Below are positions 36,432-46,297 of a DNA stretch of 64,000 bases, piece after piece; within the stretch, counting starts at the first letter, position 1; every line of letters starts with the position of its first letter. The position numbers and the translations under genes are program-made. Origin of the DNA: JBNKFV01 sp050289485 (GTDB taxonomy: Bacteria; Pseudomonadota; Gammaproteobacteria; Pseudomonadales; Cellvibrionaceae); NCBI GenBank assembly GCA_050289485.1, contig JBNKFV010000001.1, forward strand, positions 78,405 through 142,404, in the 5' to 3' direction. The notes beneath the pieces were generated by a model. That model made no database searches. It worked only from the letters and a program-made list of their open reading frames with translations, and had not been told where the DNA came from.

Positions 36432-37826
36432 ATGAGTCTTCAGCGTTTTTTTAACCGAAAAACCCTTGCCGGCGTTTGCGCGTTACTTGGCAGTTGGTCA
36501 ATGCACAGCCAGGCTATTACCCTGAAAGAAGTTTATCTGCTCGCTCTTGAAAACGATCACGAAATGCGCGCAGCACAAGCCGCATACGAAGCGGGTAAAG
36601 AAAACAAAATTCAGGCTCGCTCTAACCTGCTGCCACAGATCACCGGTAGTGTGGTATACACAGATAGCAATTCTGATGTTAAGTCTGACACTACCATCAG
36701 CACACCATTTGCCGCGTATAGCAGTAGCGACAGCACTACCACAACCTACTCTGTGTCGCTGACACAACCGTTGTTTGACTTGGGCCTGTGGTACCAATTC
36801 AAGCAAGGACAAGCCCTGACAGACCAAGCTAAAGCGCAGTTCGGTGCTGATCAGCAGGCGTTAATTATTCGTGTAGCACAGGCATACTTTAACGTTTTGC
36901 GCGCTATCGAAAACCTGCAAACGTCTCTCGCTCAGGAAGATGCCTTTCGCCACCAATTAGAGCAAAGCCGTCAACGCTTTGAGGTGGGGCTTGCCGCCAT
37001 TACTGATGTGCACGAAGTGCAAGCCGCCTACGACAGAGCCACGGCTGCAACCCTCGCAGCACGCGGCAATCTGGGCACTACCTTTGAAGCATTGGAAAAC
37101 ATTACCGGCGTTAGCCCAACCGAGATTGCACCCTTGGTGAAAGAGTTTCCGGTAACCGAACCTGTACCAGCCAATCGTGCAGACTGGGTAGACTTTGCAC
37201 TTAAAAACAATTTTCAGTTAAAAACATTCAAGTATGCTGCCGAGGCTGCAAGCCAGACGGCCAAAAGTGCACGCAGCAAACACCTGCCGACTGTAACCGC
37301 CAGTTTTACCAAAAGTGACAGCGACAGTGACGGCACCCGCGCCGAATCAGCCTTTGATACCAACACCGATAGCGACACGTTTATGGTGCGGTTAGACGTA
37401 CCGCTGTTTGCTGGTGGCGGCATCAGCAGTTCACGCCGCAAGGCTTATGCCCAGGCCAATCAGGCAGAAGAGAGTTATCAAAAAGCTCGCCGCGACACGA
37501 TTCAGTCTGCCCGTTCGCTGCATTTGTCGGTAATGATTGATGTCGCCACTGTGAAAGCCAACTCACAGGCTGTTCGCTCTAATCAAAGCGCGCTGGAAGC
37601 AACCCAGGCAGGGTACGAAGTGGGCACCCGTGATTTGCTGGATGTTCTGCAATCACAACAATCGCTGTATCAGGCTCGTCGCGACTATGTAAACTCGATC
37701 TACGATTACATTTTGGATCAGCTGAGTTTGAAACAGTCGGCTGGCAACTTGACACCAACCGATGTAGAAGACCTGAACCGCTGGCTTGATGCGCAAAAAC
37801 AAGTGGAGCGCGATTCGCGTTATTAA
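36432..37826 (+). CDS. tolC: TolC family outer-membrane efflux/secretion channel
   Basis: 464 residues from ATG 36432 (AGGAAAGC upstream). Signal peptide TLAGVCALLGSWSMHSQA, mature start ITLKEVYLLALENDHEMR. The two structural repeats show as ESYQKARRD and paired ARSNLLPQITGSV / SARSKHLPTVTASF, each followed by strands such as VSLTQPLFD and VRLDVPLFAGG. Serves tripartite efflux and type I secretion. The linkage of tolC opposite nudF is conserved. No partner pump gene lies nearby. Confidence 0.93.
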   Translation: MSLQRFFNRKTLAGVCALLGSWSMHSQAITLKEVYLLALENDHEMRAAQAAYEAGKENKIQARSNLLPQITGSVVYTDSNSDVKSDTTISTPFAAYSSSDSTTTTYSVSLTQPLFDLGLWYQFKQGQALTDQAKAQFGADQQALIIRVAQAYFNVLRAIENLQTSLAQEDAFRHQLEQSRQRFEVGLAAITDVHEVQAAYDRATAATLAARGNLGTTFEALENITGVSPTEIAPLVKEFPVTEPVPANRADWVDFALKNNFQLKTFKYAAEAASQTAKSARSKHLPTVTASFTKSDSDSDGTRAESAFDTNTDSDTFMVRLDVPLFAGGGISSSRRKAYAQANQAEESYQKARRDTIQSARSLHLSVMIDVATVKANSQAVRSNQSALEATQAGYEVGTRDLLDVLQSQQSLYQARRDYVNSIYDYILDQLSLKQSAGNLTPTDVEDLNRWLDAQKQVERDSRY

Positions 37827-37834
37827 TGGTCAAC

Positions 37835-37868
37835 CGATAAGGCAACTCAGCCATGTGTTGCCTTATCG
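37835..37868. terminator. Hairpin between convergent tolC and waaA
   Basis: Perfect 12-bp stem CGATAAGGCAAC / GTTGCCTTATCG with a 10-nt loop, 8 bp past the tolC stop codon and 14 bp past the waaA stop. Likely terminates both genes, though no T-tract follows. Confidence 0.7.
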
Positions 37869-37881
37869 ACGTGACTACGCT

Positions 37882-39183
37882 TTACTGGATAATGCTATCC
37901 ACCAGGTAACTCACCGTTCGTTGCAAGGCGCCACGATTATCTTGCGCCACACTACCGGCCGCCTCACCCATACGCTGACGCAATGCAGAACTCTCCATTA
38001 ATGCCGCCATAAGTTCACCTAGTTGCTCTGACGATTCAGCCATCTGTAACCCATCAACTACCAATAACTGGTCAGCAATATCACGAAAATTACGCAAATA
38101 GGGGCCAGTTGTAATCGGCAATTGCCAAGCGGCCGGTTCAATTAAATTATGGCCGCCAATATCTACTAAGCTGCCACCTACGGTTGTGATATCACTGGCA
38201 CCGTAACAGGCCAGTAATTCGCCCATTACATCGCCCAGCAAAATATTGGCAGGTAATAACTTTTCAGGATGAGTACTTTGGCGCTGGTATGACAGCCCAT
38301 TGGCATCCAGTAACGCTGCCACCTGATCAAAACGCTGTGGGTGCCGAGGCACCATCACCAGAAGCCAGTTTTTGTACTGTGGCTGCAATGTTTTCCACAC
38401 ATCAATAATCTGGGCTTCTTCACCTTCGTGAGTACTAGCAACCAGCCAAACGCCATCAAATTCGCTATGCCACCGCTGCCTAAACAACATTGCGCGCTCA
38501 CGCACAGATGCATCGAGTTGCAAGTCGAATTTGATACTGCCCGTGACATGTAACTTATGGCTATCAACACCCAATTGTTGAAACCGCTCAGCATCGGCTG
38601 CATTTTGTATCAGCAAGCTATGCAGGTTTTTCAGCATCGGTTTCGTGAGCAAGGCAAACCGCTGATACGCCAACATGGATTTTTGCGATAACCGACCATT
38701 GATCAGCACAACCGGTATTTTATGCTCGTGGCACAAGGCCAACGTATTGGGCCACAGCTCCGTTTCAATCAAAAAACAATAATCAGGCCGCACCTGACGA
38801 ATAAACTGCTTTACCGCGAACGAGGCATCGTAAGGGGCATAAAAATGTACGACAGAGTCGGCCAAATGCTTGTCAATTTGTTCCCGGCCAGTCGATGTTG
38901 TGGTGGTAATAATAATACGCAACGGCGTTGCCGATTGTTGTTGCAAGGCTTTTACCAAATTAATGGCCAACAAACTTTCACCCATGGATGCCGCATGAAT
39001 CCACAGGCATTGACCTGCCGGCAACTGCTGTAGCTTTTGCAAGCGGCCGGCATCATAACAACCAAAGCGCTCACGATTACGCTGGGCGTCTTGTGCGGCC
39101 CCTTTGCGCCACATCAGCGGCAATAGCAACAACAGCAAGAACCGATAAGCAAGCATGGCAATTTTCTGCAACCACAGCCTCAT
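37882..39183 (-). CDS. waaA: Kdo transferase WaaA (KdtA)
   Basis: Transfers 3-deoxy-D-manno-octulosonic acid to lipid IVA. 433 residues, GT30 family: membrane-proximal N-terminus RFLLLLLLPLMW, the catalytic-region segment IHAASMGE, FLIETELWPN and GGHNLIEPAAW. The presence of kdkA nearby suggests a single, phosphorylated Kdo, so a monofunctional WaaA is expected (inference). Its ATG overlaps the stop of the upstream GT9 gene by 4 nt. Confidence 0.94.
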   Translation of the reverse strand: MRLWLQKIAMLAYRFLLLLLLPLMWRKGAAQDAQRNRERFGCYDAGRLQKLQQLPAGQCLWIHAASMGESLLAINLVKALQQQSATPLRIIITTTTSTGREQIDKHLADSVVHFYAPYDASFAVKQFIRQVRPDYCFLIETELWPNTLALCHEHKIPVVLINGRLSQKSMLAYQRFALLTKPMLKNLHSLLIQNAADAERFQQLGVDSHKLHVTGSIKFDLQLDASVRERAMLFRQRWHSEFDGVWLVASTHEGEEAQIIDVWKTLQPQYKNWLLVMVPRHPQRFDQVAALLDANGLSYQRQSTHPEKLLPANILLGDVMGELLACYGASDITTVGGSLVDIGGHNLIEPAAWQLPITTGPYLRNFRDIADQLLVVDGLQMAESSEQLGELMAALMESSALRQRMGEAAGSVAQDNRGALQRTVSYLVDSIIQ

Positions 39184-40283
39184 GAATTTACGCTCTCTTG
39201 CGGGTTGGCCGGTATTCCGAGGAACAACATCAGCTCGTCTACCTTGGCTATCACGGCACTCACCGATATCGCATCCATCACATCCGGCGTGCGCACCCGA
39301 CGCCCCCAGGCAACCTCGTCAACGGAACAACCAAACACCTGGCGCACCTGCTCAGGGTAAGCGTTCACCACCCACTGTTTGCTCAAGTAAGGGCCGGTGC
39401 GATCCGGGTTACTACCCGCATACAAACCCAACGCCGGGGTATGGGTTGCCGTTGCCATATGCATGGGGCCGGAGTCAGGGCCCATCACAAATTGGGCGCC
39501 CGCCACCAACGCTAAGAGGGTTTTGATTGATGTTTTTCCTACCGCATTAATACAGGCTTCTGGCACACACTGGGTGATTTGTTGCGCATAGTCGCGTTCC
39601 AACTGTGAACCACCACCGGTAATCACCGTGCGTACGCCATAGGTTTGATAAGCATGCCGGACCACATTTGCATACCCTTCAACCGACCAGTTACGGAAAT
39701 TTCTCGTGCGTTGGCTGGAACAGGGGCTCAATAAAAAATAAGCCTGATTGCCACTGATGGCGACAGCCTCGTCAGCGGCTTGCGCTGGAATGGGGATGTC
39801 CCACTGCAGGGAATCGTCATTCACGCCGAGCGCTCGCGCCATATCCATAAAGCCATCGAGTACATGAGTGCGAGGATTGGGCGCAATTTTTACATTGCTG
39901 AACAAGTACTGATGATCTTTCGCGCGAGCCTTATCGAAACCCACCCGCACACGGGCAGGTATCGCCAACGACACCAGGCTGGCCCGCAGCGCAGCTTGCA
40001 TATGCAGCAACACATCGAAACAGCGCGTGCGTAATTGCCGGCGCAACTTTACAATACCGCGCACGCCAGTCGATTTGTCGTAAGGGATCAGCTCGACCCC
40101 TTCAAGCCCTTGCAACAGAGTATACTCGAGCTTACCAACAACCCATGTGATGGACGCTTGTGGCCACTGTCGCTGTATGGCACGCACTGCTGGCACAGCG
40201 TTACACACATCGCCCAGAGCTGATAACCGCAAGATACATATAGACGCTGGTGCTTGCGCCAGGGGTAATGAAATAGAAGACAC
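39180..40283 (-). CDS. Family 9 glycosyltransferase (heptosyltransferase-like)
   Basis: 367-residue ADP-heptose-type glycosyltransferase of LPS core synthesis: LRLSALGDVCNAVPAVRAIQ at the N-terminus and VMGPDSGPMHMATATHTPALGLY near the C-terminal donor site. It is translationally coupled to waaA (4-nt overlap). The GTG start at 40283 is only 2 bp from the ATG of divergent kdkA. The acceptor sugar is unknown; a second GT9 enzyme (waaC) lies at 44230. Confidence 0.88.
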   Translation of the reverse strand: MSSISLPLAQAPASICILRLSALGDVCNAVPAVRAIQRQWPQASITWVVGKLEYTLLQGLEGVELIPYDKSTGVRGIVKLRRQLRTRCFDVLLHMQAALRASLVSLAIPARVRVGFDKARAKDHQYLFSNVKIAPNPRTHVLDGFMDMARALGVNDDSLQWDIPIPAQAADEAVAISGNQAYFLLSPCSSQRTRNFRNWSVEGYANVVRHAYQTYGVRTVITGGGSQLERDYAQQITQCVPEACINAVGKTSIKTLLALVAGAQFVMGPDSGPMHMATATHTPALGLYAGSNPDRTGPYLSKQWVVNAYPEQVRQVFGCSVDEVAWGRRVRTPDVMDAISVSAVIAKVDELMLFLGIPANPQESVNS

Positions 40284-40285
40284 GA

Positions 40286-41005
40286 ATGACTATCCAGATT
40301 AAACAAGCAGGCTGCACAACATTGCTAATGTGTGCTGAATTGGAGAGGCATATTACCCCATTCTGGTTCGATCTCAACGTCTGGCAAAGCCAGCAGCAGG
40401 TACTGGGCTCGGCACCGGGCCGGGGACAAAGCTACTTTCTGCGCTGGCAGGATGAGGATTCAGGGCAAACTCTCGATATGGTGTGGCGCCATTACAGACG
40501 CGGCGGGCTAGTGGCAAAACTCTCGCAAGACCGCTATTGGTACACAGGTCTCACCAAGACACGGCCGTATCAAGAATTCGTGCTCACATCACACCTTTAT
40601 GAAAAAGGCCTGCCCGTACCCCGCCCGATCGCGGCAGCTGTTCACCGCCACGGGCTGCTTTACTCCGCCGACTTTATCAGTGAAACCATTGCTGGCGCGA
40701 CGTCAATGGCCTCACAACTCAAAGATGGCAACCCAGTACCCTGGGGCGAAATAGGCGCAATGATCAAGCGCTTTCACCGCGAAGGCTTAAACCATGTAGA
40801 TTTGAACATTCGCAATATTTTATTAGATGAATCGCAAACCCCCTACCTGATTGACTTTGACCGATGCAGGCTGGAAACCTCTGCAACAACGCACTGGCAA
40901 CAGGCGAACCTGCAACGGCTTAAGCGGTCAATCAATAAGGAATTTGCCCATGCCGACAACAAACTATCATTTGAGCAGCTTTTACATCAGTACCATAACA
41001 GCTGA
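40286..41005 (+). CDS. kdkA: 3-deoxy-D-manno-octulosonic acid kinase
   Basis: Phosphorylates the inner-core Kdo residue of LPS at position 4. 239 residues, protein-kinase-like fold: the catalytic HVDLNIRNILL loop (with Asp and Asn) and the metal-binding LIDFDRCRL. KdkA is known in Haemophilus, Vibrio and Shewanella where a single phosphorylated Kdo replaces the Kdo disaccharide. It is divergent from the GT9 gene with starts 2 bp apart, and is followed by waaL-like 32 bp later. Confidence 0.9.
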   Translation: MTIQIKQAGCTTLLMCAELERHITPFWFDLNVWQSQQQVLGSAPGRGQSYFLRWQDEDSGQTLDMVWRHYRRGGLVAKLSQDRYWYTGLTKTRPYQEFVLTSHLYEKGLPVPRPIAAAVHRHGLLYSADFISETIAGATSMASQLKDGNPVPWGEIGAMIKRFHREGLNHVDLNIRNILLDESQTPYLIDFDRCRLETSATTHWQQANLQRLKRSINKEFAHADNKLSFEQLLHQYHNS

Positions 41006-41037
41006 TCACAAGCATTAACCAAGGTTAGGACTACAAA

Positions 41038-42312
41038 TTGCCAGTATTACGCGCTTTACCCAAATACACCCTGCACCTGGGTATTTTTCTTTTACCCGCG
41101 CTGGCGCTTCAATTTCACAAAGGTATTAGTGTCGCCGCCGCGTTCATGTGGTTATCGGGGTTGGCGCTGGCCTGGCCCTGGCACAAGGGTTGGCATTTCG
41201 ACAAAGACGACCAGAAAACGCTGGCCGTTTATATGTTGTACCCTCTGGCAACGCTGATCAGTATGGCTGCCAGTGATACGTGGCGCATGACCGACTTTGA
41301 CAAGTCGTCGCGTTTTATTCTGGTCTTGCCTGCACTCTTTGGCGTTTGCCAGGTTGGCATATCGCGAGGACTGATTTTTTTAGGGTTTAGCCTTGGCGCC
41401 ATTGGCGCCGGGTTGCTTGCCATACATCAGGTATTTGCACTTTCGTACCCTCGTGCAGAGGGCTATACCAATGCCATTGTGTTTGGCGATCTGAGTGCGT
41501 TAATGGGGATTCTGACGCTCATTCCTCTCGTGCAATGGTTCATGCGTAAAACACCGGTTACGCAAAATTCACATCTACAAACCCTATTGCTCTGGCTGGC
41601 ACTGCCAAGTTTTATTTTAGGCGTTCTGGGCGGCTACTTCTCTGGCACCCGTGCGGTGTTGTTTTGCGCCCCAGCCATACTGACTCTGCTGGGTTTTTAT
41701 TACCTAAACAACCACCTCCAGAGAGTACTCTGTGTACTTGCCATTGGCCTTGCACTACTGGTGAGCTACGCTGCGATACCCGGCGTTCAAAAGCAAATTG
41801 ACAGTGGGGTACTATCCAGCCTGGATTACGCAGAAAGCGGGGAGGTAGGTGAGGCTAAAGCTCGCAGCATGGGGTTACGCCTGGAAATGTGGCGAACCGC
41901 AATACTTTTAGGCATGGAAAGCCCATGGGCAGGAAAAGGACCAAACAGTTTTCGCGAAGAAAAGCAAAAGCTCGTTGACGAGGGCAAGGTCGACAGTATC
42001 GTCGCGCCCTTTGGCCATGCTCACAGTGATTTTCTGACACTGTGGGCCGAAACAGGGTTGCCAGGTGTGCTGAGCCTGCTGATTTTTTATCTTTACATCA
42101 CGGTTTATTGCTGGCGCCGCCGAACAACAGAACCCGCCTTGGCCATTTGCGGCATATTGATTATCGCTGGTTTTGCCAGCTTCGGGCTATCGCAGGCTAT
42201 GCTCACACACAATCTGAGCACAACATTCCTGATCGCCACAGTGTCGGTCATTCTTGGATATTACAAACACCGGCAACGACAGCAAAACGCCGCTCAAACT
42301 TCCAGCATCTGA
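41038..42312 (+). CDS. O-antigen ligase-like (WaaL/RfaL) membrane protein
   Basis: 424-residue polytopic membrane protein with about 10-12 hydrophobic helices and the Wzy_C-type periplasmic loop, including GHAHSDFLTLWAETGLPG, where the conserved His is thought to be catalytic in WaaL. TTG start at 41038 with AAGGTTAGGA upstream; no earlier in-frame start. Its 3' end overlaps msbA by 19 bp (convergent). Its position among core-LPS genes supports ligase rather than Wzy polymerase, but the two cannot be told apart firmly. Confidence 0.8.
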   Translation: MPVLRALPKYTLHLGIFLLPALALQFHKGISVAAAFMWLSGLALAWPWHKGWHFDKDDQKTLAVYMLYPLATLISMAASDTWRMTDFDKSSRFILVLPALFGVCQVGISRGLIFLGFSLGAIGAGLLAIHQVFALSYPRAEGYTNAIVFGDLSALMGILTLIPLVQWFMRKTPVTQNSHLQTLLLWLALPSFILGVLGGYFSGTRAVLFCAPAILTLLGFYYLNNHLQRVLCVLAIGLALLVSYAAIPGVQKQIDSGVLSSLDYAESGEVGEAKARSMGLRLEMWRTAILLGMESPWAGKGPNSFREEKQKLVDEGKVDSIVAPFGHAHSDFLTLWAETGLPGVLSLLIFYLYITVYCWRRRTTEPALAICGILIIAGFASFGLSQAMLTHNLSTTFLIATVSVILGYYKHRQRQQNAAQTSSI

Positions 42313-44150
42313 GCCGCATGCAAGCGGGCATACTGCCCGCCTCGCGCCAGTAATTCATCGTGAGTTCCCATTTCGGCGATCTCACCATCATCCATGACAA
42401 CAATACAGTCTGCGCCCTCAATGGTAGACAACCGGTGCGCGATAATAATAGTAGTGCGCTGCTTGATCAGGTTTTGCAGTGCCGACTGAATCGCCCGTTC
42501 GGATTCGGTATCCAATGCCGAGGTCGCTTCATCCAGAATCAGCACAGGCGCATCTTTAAGAATGGCACGAGCAATGGCCAAGCGCTGGCGCTGGCCACCG
42601 GACAAACGCGCGCCGTCTTCACCAATCAACGTATCAAAACCTTCCGGTAGTGCTTCGATAAATTCACGGGCAAAGGCTGCTTCGGCCGCACGAATAATCT
42701 CTGAGCGACTGCGGCTGGCAAGATCACCGTAGGCAATGTTTTCGGCCACCGAACAGTTAAACAACGTGACCTGCTGACTCACCAGTGCCATATGCTGGCG
42801 CAGGGCAACGAGAGAAATGTTTTTGACCGGCTGACCATCAAGCAGCACGGCGCCGTCGTCGATATCGTAAAACCGCGCAATCACACTGGCCAGTGTCGAT
42901 TTACCACTGCCGGAATGCCCTACCAACGCCACCGTGGTGCCCGCGGCAATTTTTAAGTTGACACCCTTGAGCACATCGCGATCACCACCCTCGTAACGAA
43001 AGCGCACATCACGCAACTCAATTTCACCTTTCACCTGCAAGGCATCCAGGGTGCCATGATCAGCTTCGGCTGGCTCATCAAGAATGCTAAACACACTTTC
43101 AGCTGCCGCAAGCCCCCGTTGCATGGCACCGTTCACTTCGGTCAGTGCACGAATGGGCCGCGCAAGCAGGCCAGCAGCCACCATATAGGCAACCGTTTCG
43201 CTGGGCGAGCTGCCGCCCATCACCAACACAGCGCCCATCAAGATAGCCAGTGCCACTGACAACAAAAACTGTAACACCGGGGTTTGTAATGATTTCACTA
43301 AACCAAACTTTTCACCCTCGCGGGTATTTTTCTCACTGGATTCGTCGAAACGCTCGGTTTCATAACGCTGCCCACCATAGCTGCGCACCAGGCGGTAGCC
43401 CTGCACTGATTCACTGGTGATATGCGCCAGGTTACCCATGGAGGTTTGCATCCGCCCACTGAGTTTACGAAAGCGTCGGCTGGCTACCACCACAATCGAC
43501 GCCATGATAGGCGCGATCAACAAAAAGACCAGGGTAAGCTTCCAGTTTTGATAAAGCAGGTAAGTCAACAGCGCAATAACGGTAAAGCCTTCACGAAAAA
43601 TGACACGAATGGCATCAGTGGCGGCCGTGGTCACCTGATTAACGTTGTAAGTGATTAACGCAATCAGTTCAGCGGAATTGCGGCGGTCGTAGTAAGCGCT
43701 GGGCAATACCAGAAGATGGCGAAAAACTTCTTTACGTAAGTCGTTCACTACACGCATAGAAGCATTAATCATGGTGGAGTTAGCAACAAAGAAACTGGTG
43801 CCGCGCACTGCTGCCAACCCTACCACCAACAGCGGCACATAGTAAAAAGGTTTACTGGCGGTGTCGGCAACCAGCTCTGCCACACCGGCCTGCGTGGTAA
43901 TTGACTGCACCGCTGCTGCTGTCACATCTGATTGAGTGGCACCTTCGAGCGCGTCAAGAAATTGCTTAAGAACCTCGGCCAACAATGCCTGGGTTGCACC
44001 GTACACGGCAAACGCCAGCATACTCACGATCAAGAGTGTGAGGTGGCGACGCGAGTAGCTAAAGAGACGTTTATAAATTTTCCAGCCGGATGCATTTTGC
44101 TCGGCGGGGTGCTCTGCAACGGGCAGATTAGACGACGATGGTTCAGACAT
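42294..44150 (-). CDS. msbA: Lipid A flippase MsbA (ABC exporter)
   Basis: Inner-membrane flippase moving lipid A-core to the periplasmic leaflet. About 618 residues from ATG 44150: six-helix permease, then ATPase with Walker A GHSGSGKSTLASVIA, signature LSGGQRQRLAIARAIL and Walker B LILDEATSALDTE. The neighbouring LPS-core genes favour MsbA. A TTG 63 nt upstream is an alternative start. The tail of the gene overlaps the waaL-like gene by 19 bp. Confidence 0.88.
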   Translation of the reverse strand: MSEPSSSNLPVAEHPAEQNASGWKIYKRLFSYSRRHLTLLIVSMLAFAVYGATQALLAEVLKQFLDALEGATQSDVTAAAVQSITTQAGVAELVADTASKPFYYVPLLVVGLAAVRGTSFFVANSTMINASMRVVNDLRKEVFRHLLVLPSAYYDRRNSAELIALITYNVNQVTTAATDAIRVIFREGFTVIALLTYLLYQNWKLTLVFLLIAPIMASIVVVASRRFRKLSGRMQTSMGNLAHITSESVQGYRLVRSYGGQRYETERFDESSEKNTREGEKFGLVKSLQTPVLQFLLSVALAILMGAVLVMGGSSPSETVAYMVAAGLLARPIRALTEVNGAMQRGLAAAESVFSILDEPAEADHGTLDALQVKGEIELRDVRFRYEGGDRDVLKGVNLKIAAGTTVALVGHSGSGKSTLASVIARFYDIDDGAVLLDGQPVKNISLVALRQHMALVSQQVTLFNCSVAENIAYGDLASRSRSEIIRAAEAAFAREFIEALPEGFDTLIGEDGARLSGGQRQRLAIARAILKDAPVLILDEATSALDTESERAIQSALQNLIKQRTTIIIAHRLSTIEGADCIVVMDDGEIAEMGTHDELLARGGQYARLHAAQMLEV

Positions 44151-44229
44151 AAAAGCGGTGTTTCCATTTATTCTGGCTGGCGGCACCTTAGCGTGGCAGC
44201 AGCTTTTCAACAATACGTATCAGACGCTA

Positions 44230-45234
44230 CTACGCGGGAGCAGTTTCGATCAGCAGACCCCACAAGATTTCAAGCACCGCATTGGGTTCAAGGTGCTCAA
44301 GCGTGTTTTCACTGGAATACACACTGCGGTTACGCACACCATACACTTGTGTCGGCAAATCGGTATCGGCACTGTAGAGCGTTACCATAGGCACATTTAA
44401 CAGGGCGGCCAAATGGCTCATACGCCCGTCAACAGTTACCACTGCCGACGACTGGGCAATGACCGCGGCGATGGCAGAAAGATTTAATTTGGGCAGCAAT
44501 TCAACATTGTCGATAACACGACTGATCTCAAGGGCCCGGTCACGAGACTTAGGATCACGCCAAGGCAAGCGCACATGGTAACCCTGCTCCGCCAAAGCGC
44601 GCAGAACACTCTGGGCTTTATCAACCGGGTATTCGCGGTTGCGGTAACGGGATGAAAACAAACAGACAATTTCGCTGGCATCCGGTGCAGTAGAAGCCCG
44701 ACAGATTTTTTCGCGATCGATACCGTATTTGCCCAGAGACGTGGGCACCGGGTAATTCATCACCTGTGCGAACATGCGGCGATGATTTTCAACCGGGTGG
44801 ATGTTGGTATCGTAGATTTGTCGGTGCTTATAAAGCGCCGATGGGGTTAGATACCAACATTTTGATAACCAGTCTGACTCTGTTTGAGTGCCACTGCTAT
44901 AACCCGCATTCAGGGTGTAAAACGCACGGCTTAATTTAGCACTCAGCCAGCCACCATGAATATCAAACACCCAATCGTAAGGGTGTCGGTTAATCTGCCG
45001 CCGCAGCTTTTTAATTTCAGGGGTTTTAATAGACGACCAAGGGCGACTGAGCGTAGAGGTGGGAAAACTGAAAACGCTATCAACATTCGGGTGCCACGAG
45101 GGAATTTCGGCCCAGCGAGCTTCCACCACGACATCGATCACCAGATTCGTACGAGCACTGGCGGCGTCGGTAAATGCCGGCAGCATGTGAGTAATACTTG
45201 CCATGGAACCGGTGTTGATAACCAGAATACGCAT
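44230..45234 (-). CDS. waaC: Heptosyltransferase I-like GT9 glycosyltransferase
   Basis: 334-residue family 9 enzyme that probably adds the first heptose to Kdo. N-terminus MRILVINTGSMASITHMLPA, then VDVVVEARWAEIPSWHPNVD as in WaaC, and the donor-binding VTVDGRMSHLAALLNVPMVTLY. Gene order glnE-ilvE-waaC-msbA on the minus strand. Assignment as WaaC rather than WaaF rests on the N-terminal pattern and the size, so it is moderately firm. Confidence 0.8.
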   Translation of the reverse strand: MRILVINTGSMASITHMLPAFTDAASARTNLVIDVVVEARWAEIPSWHPNVDSVFSFPTSTLSRPWSSIKTPEIKKLRRQINRHPYDWVFDIHGGWLSAKLSRAFYTLNAGYSSGTQTESDWLSKCWYLTPSALYKHRQIYDTNIHPVENHRRMFAQVMNYPVPTSLGKYGIDREKICRASTAPDASEIVCLFSSRYRNREYPVDKAQSVLRALAEQGYHVRLPWRDPKSRDRALEISRVIDNVELLPKLNLSAIAAVIAQSSAVVTVDGRMSHLAALLNVPMVTLYSADTDLPTQVYGVRNRSVYSSENTLEHLEPNAVLEILWGLLIETAPA

Positions 45235-45273
45235 CGCAGTTTACCTCGCTAGCCCCTTCAGGGATCGGAGACA

Positions 45274-45298
45274 AAAACAGGTGCATAGCACCTGTTTT
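45274..45298 (-). terminator. Rho-independent terminator of ilvE
   Basis: AAAACAGGTGC / GCACCTGTTTT, 11-bp perfect stem with a 3-nt loop, followed on the minus strand by TTTTTG. Starts 28 bp past the ilvE stop codon. Confidence 0.88.
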
Positions 45299-45325
45299 AT
45301 GGTCATTGCCGGTTGCACGCCGCGG

Positions 45326-46264
45326 TTATTCAGCAACGGGCGCCAGCCACTCGTCGTGCAGTTTGCCATCAATAGTACGACCTTTCACTGCATCAAAATA
45401 CTGTGACTGTAACAAGGTCGTTACCGGGCCACGGCGACCTTCGCCAATCACACGGCCATCGAGCTCACAAATAGGCAACACCTCTGCTGCCGTACCGGTA
45501 AAGAATGCTTCATCAGCTACATACACTTCGTCGCGAGTGATACGTTTTTCACGCACGGTGTAACCATTCGCCTCAGCCAACTGTATAACCGTTTTGCGGG
45601 TAATACCGTCGAGACATGAGGTCAGCTCAGGGGTGTAAATCACACCATCGCGCACCAGGAAAAAGTTCTCACCGCTGCCTTCAGCGACATAGCCTTCGTT
45701 ATCCAACAGCAATGCCTCCTGACAGCCACATTGCAGCGCTTCCTGTAGGGCCAACATGGAATTGATGTAGTGGCCGTTGGCCTTCGCCTTACACATGGAA
45801 ATATTCACGTGGTGACGGGTGTAGCTGGAGGTACGCACCTTAATGCCTTTTTCTTTGGCTTCAGGGCTCATGTAGCTGGGCCATTCCCAGGCCGCCACGA
45901 TCACGTGAGTCTGCAAGCCTTCAGCACGCAGCCCCATACCTTCCGAACCATAAAACGCCATCGGCCGCAGGTAGGCTTCTTTCAGGTTGTTTTCACGCAC
46001 CACCTGCTTGTGTGCCGCATTGAGTACATCCTTATCGTACGGCATTTTCATATTCATGATATGCGCCGAACGAAACAGGCGGTCGGTGTGCTCTTTGAGG
46101 CGGAAAATGGCGGTACCGTGGTTTTCGGTTGCATACGCGCGCACGCCTTCAAAGACGCCCATGCCATAGTGTAATGTGTGAGTCAGCACGTGTACTCGTG
46201 CGTCACGCCAGGGAACCAATTCACCATCAAACCAAATTACACCGTCACGGTCGGCAAACGACAT
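45326..46264 (-). CDS. ilvE: Branched-chain amino acid aminotransferase
   Basis: PLP transaminase for Leu, Ile and Val, fold type IV. 312 residues: DGVIWFDGELVPWRDARVHV at the N-terminus, the PLP lysine in SMCKAKANGHYINSML, and the GYVAEGSGENFFLVRDGVIY and LDGITRKTVIQLA blocks. 33 bp downstream of glnE; followed by a clear terminator. Complements ilvA and ilvD elsewhere in the window. Confidence 0.96.
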   Translation of the reverse strand: MSFADRDGVIWFDGELVPWRDARVHVLTHTLHYGMGVFEGVRAYATENHGTAIFRLKEHTDRLFRSAHIMNMKMPYDKDVLNAAHKQVVRENNLKEAYLRPMAFYGSEGMGLRAEGLQTHVIVAAWEWPSYMSPEAKEKGIKVRTSSYTRHHVNISMCKAKANGHYINSMLALQEALQCGCQEALLLDNEGYVAEGSGENFFLVRDGVIYTPELTSCLDGITRKTVIQLAEANGYTVREKRITRDEVYVADEAFFTGTAAEVLPICELDGRVIGEGRRGPVTTLLQSQYFDAVKGRTIDGKLHDEWLAPVAE

Positions 46265-46297
46265 AACCTACTCCACAAAAATACGTTGCATCAAAAA

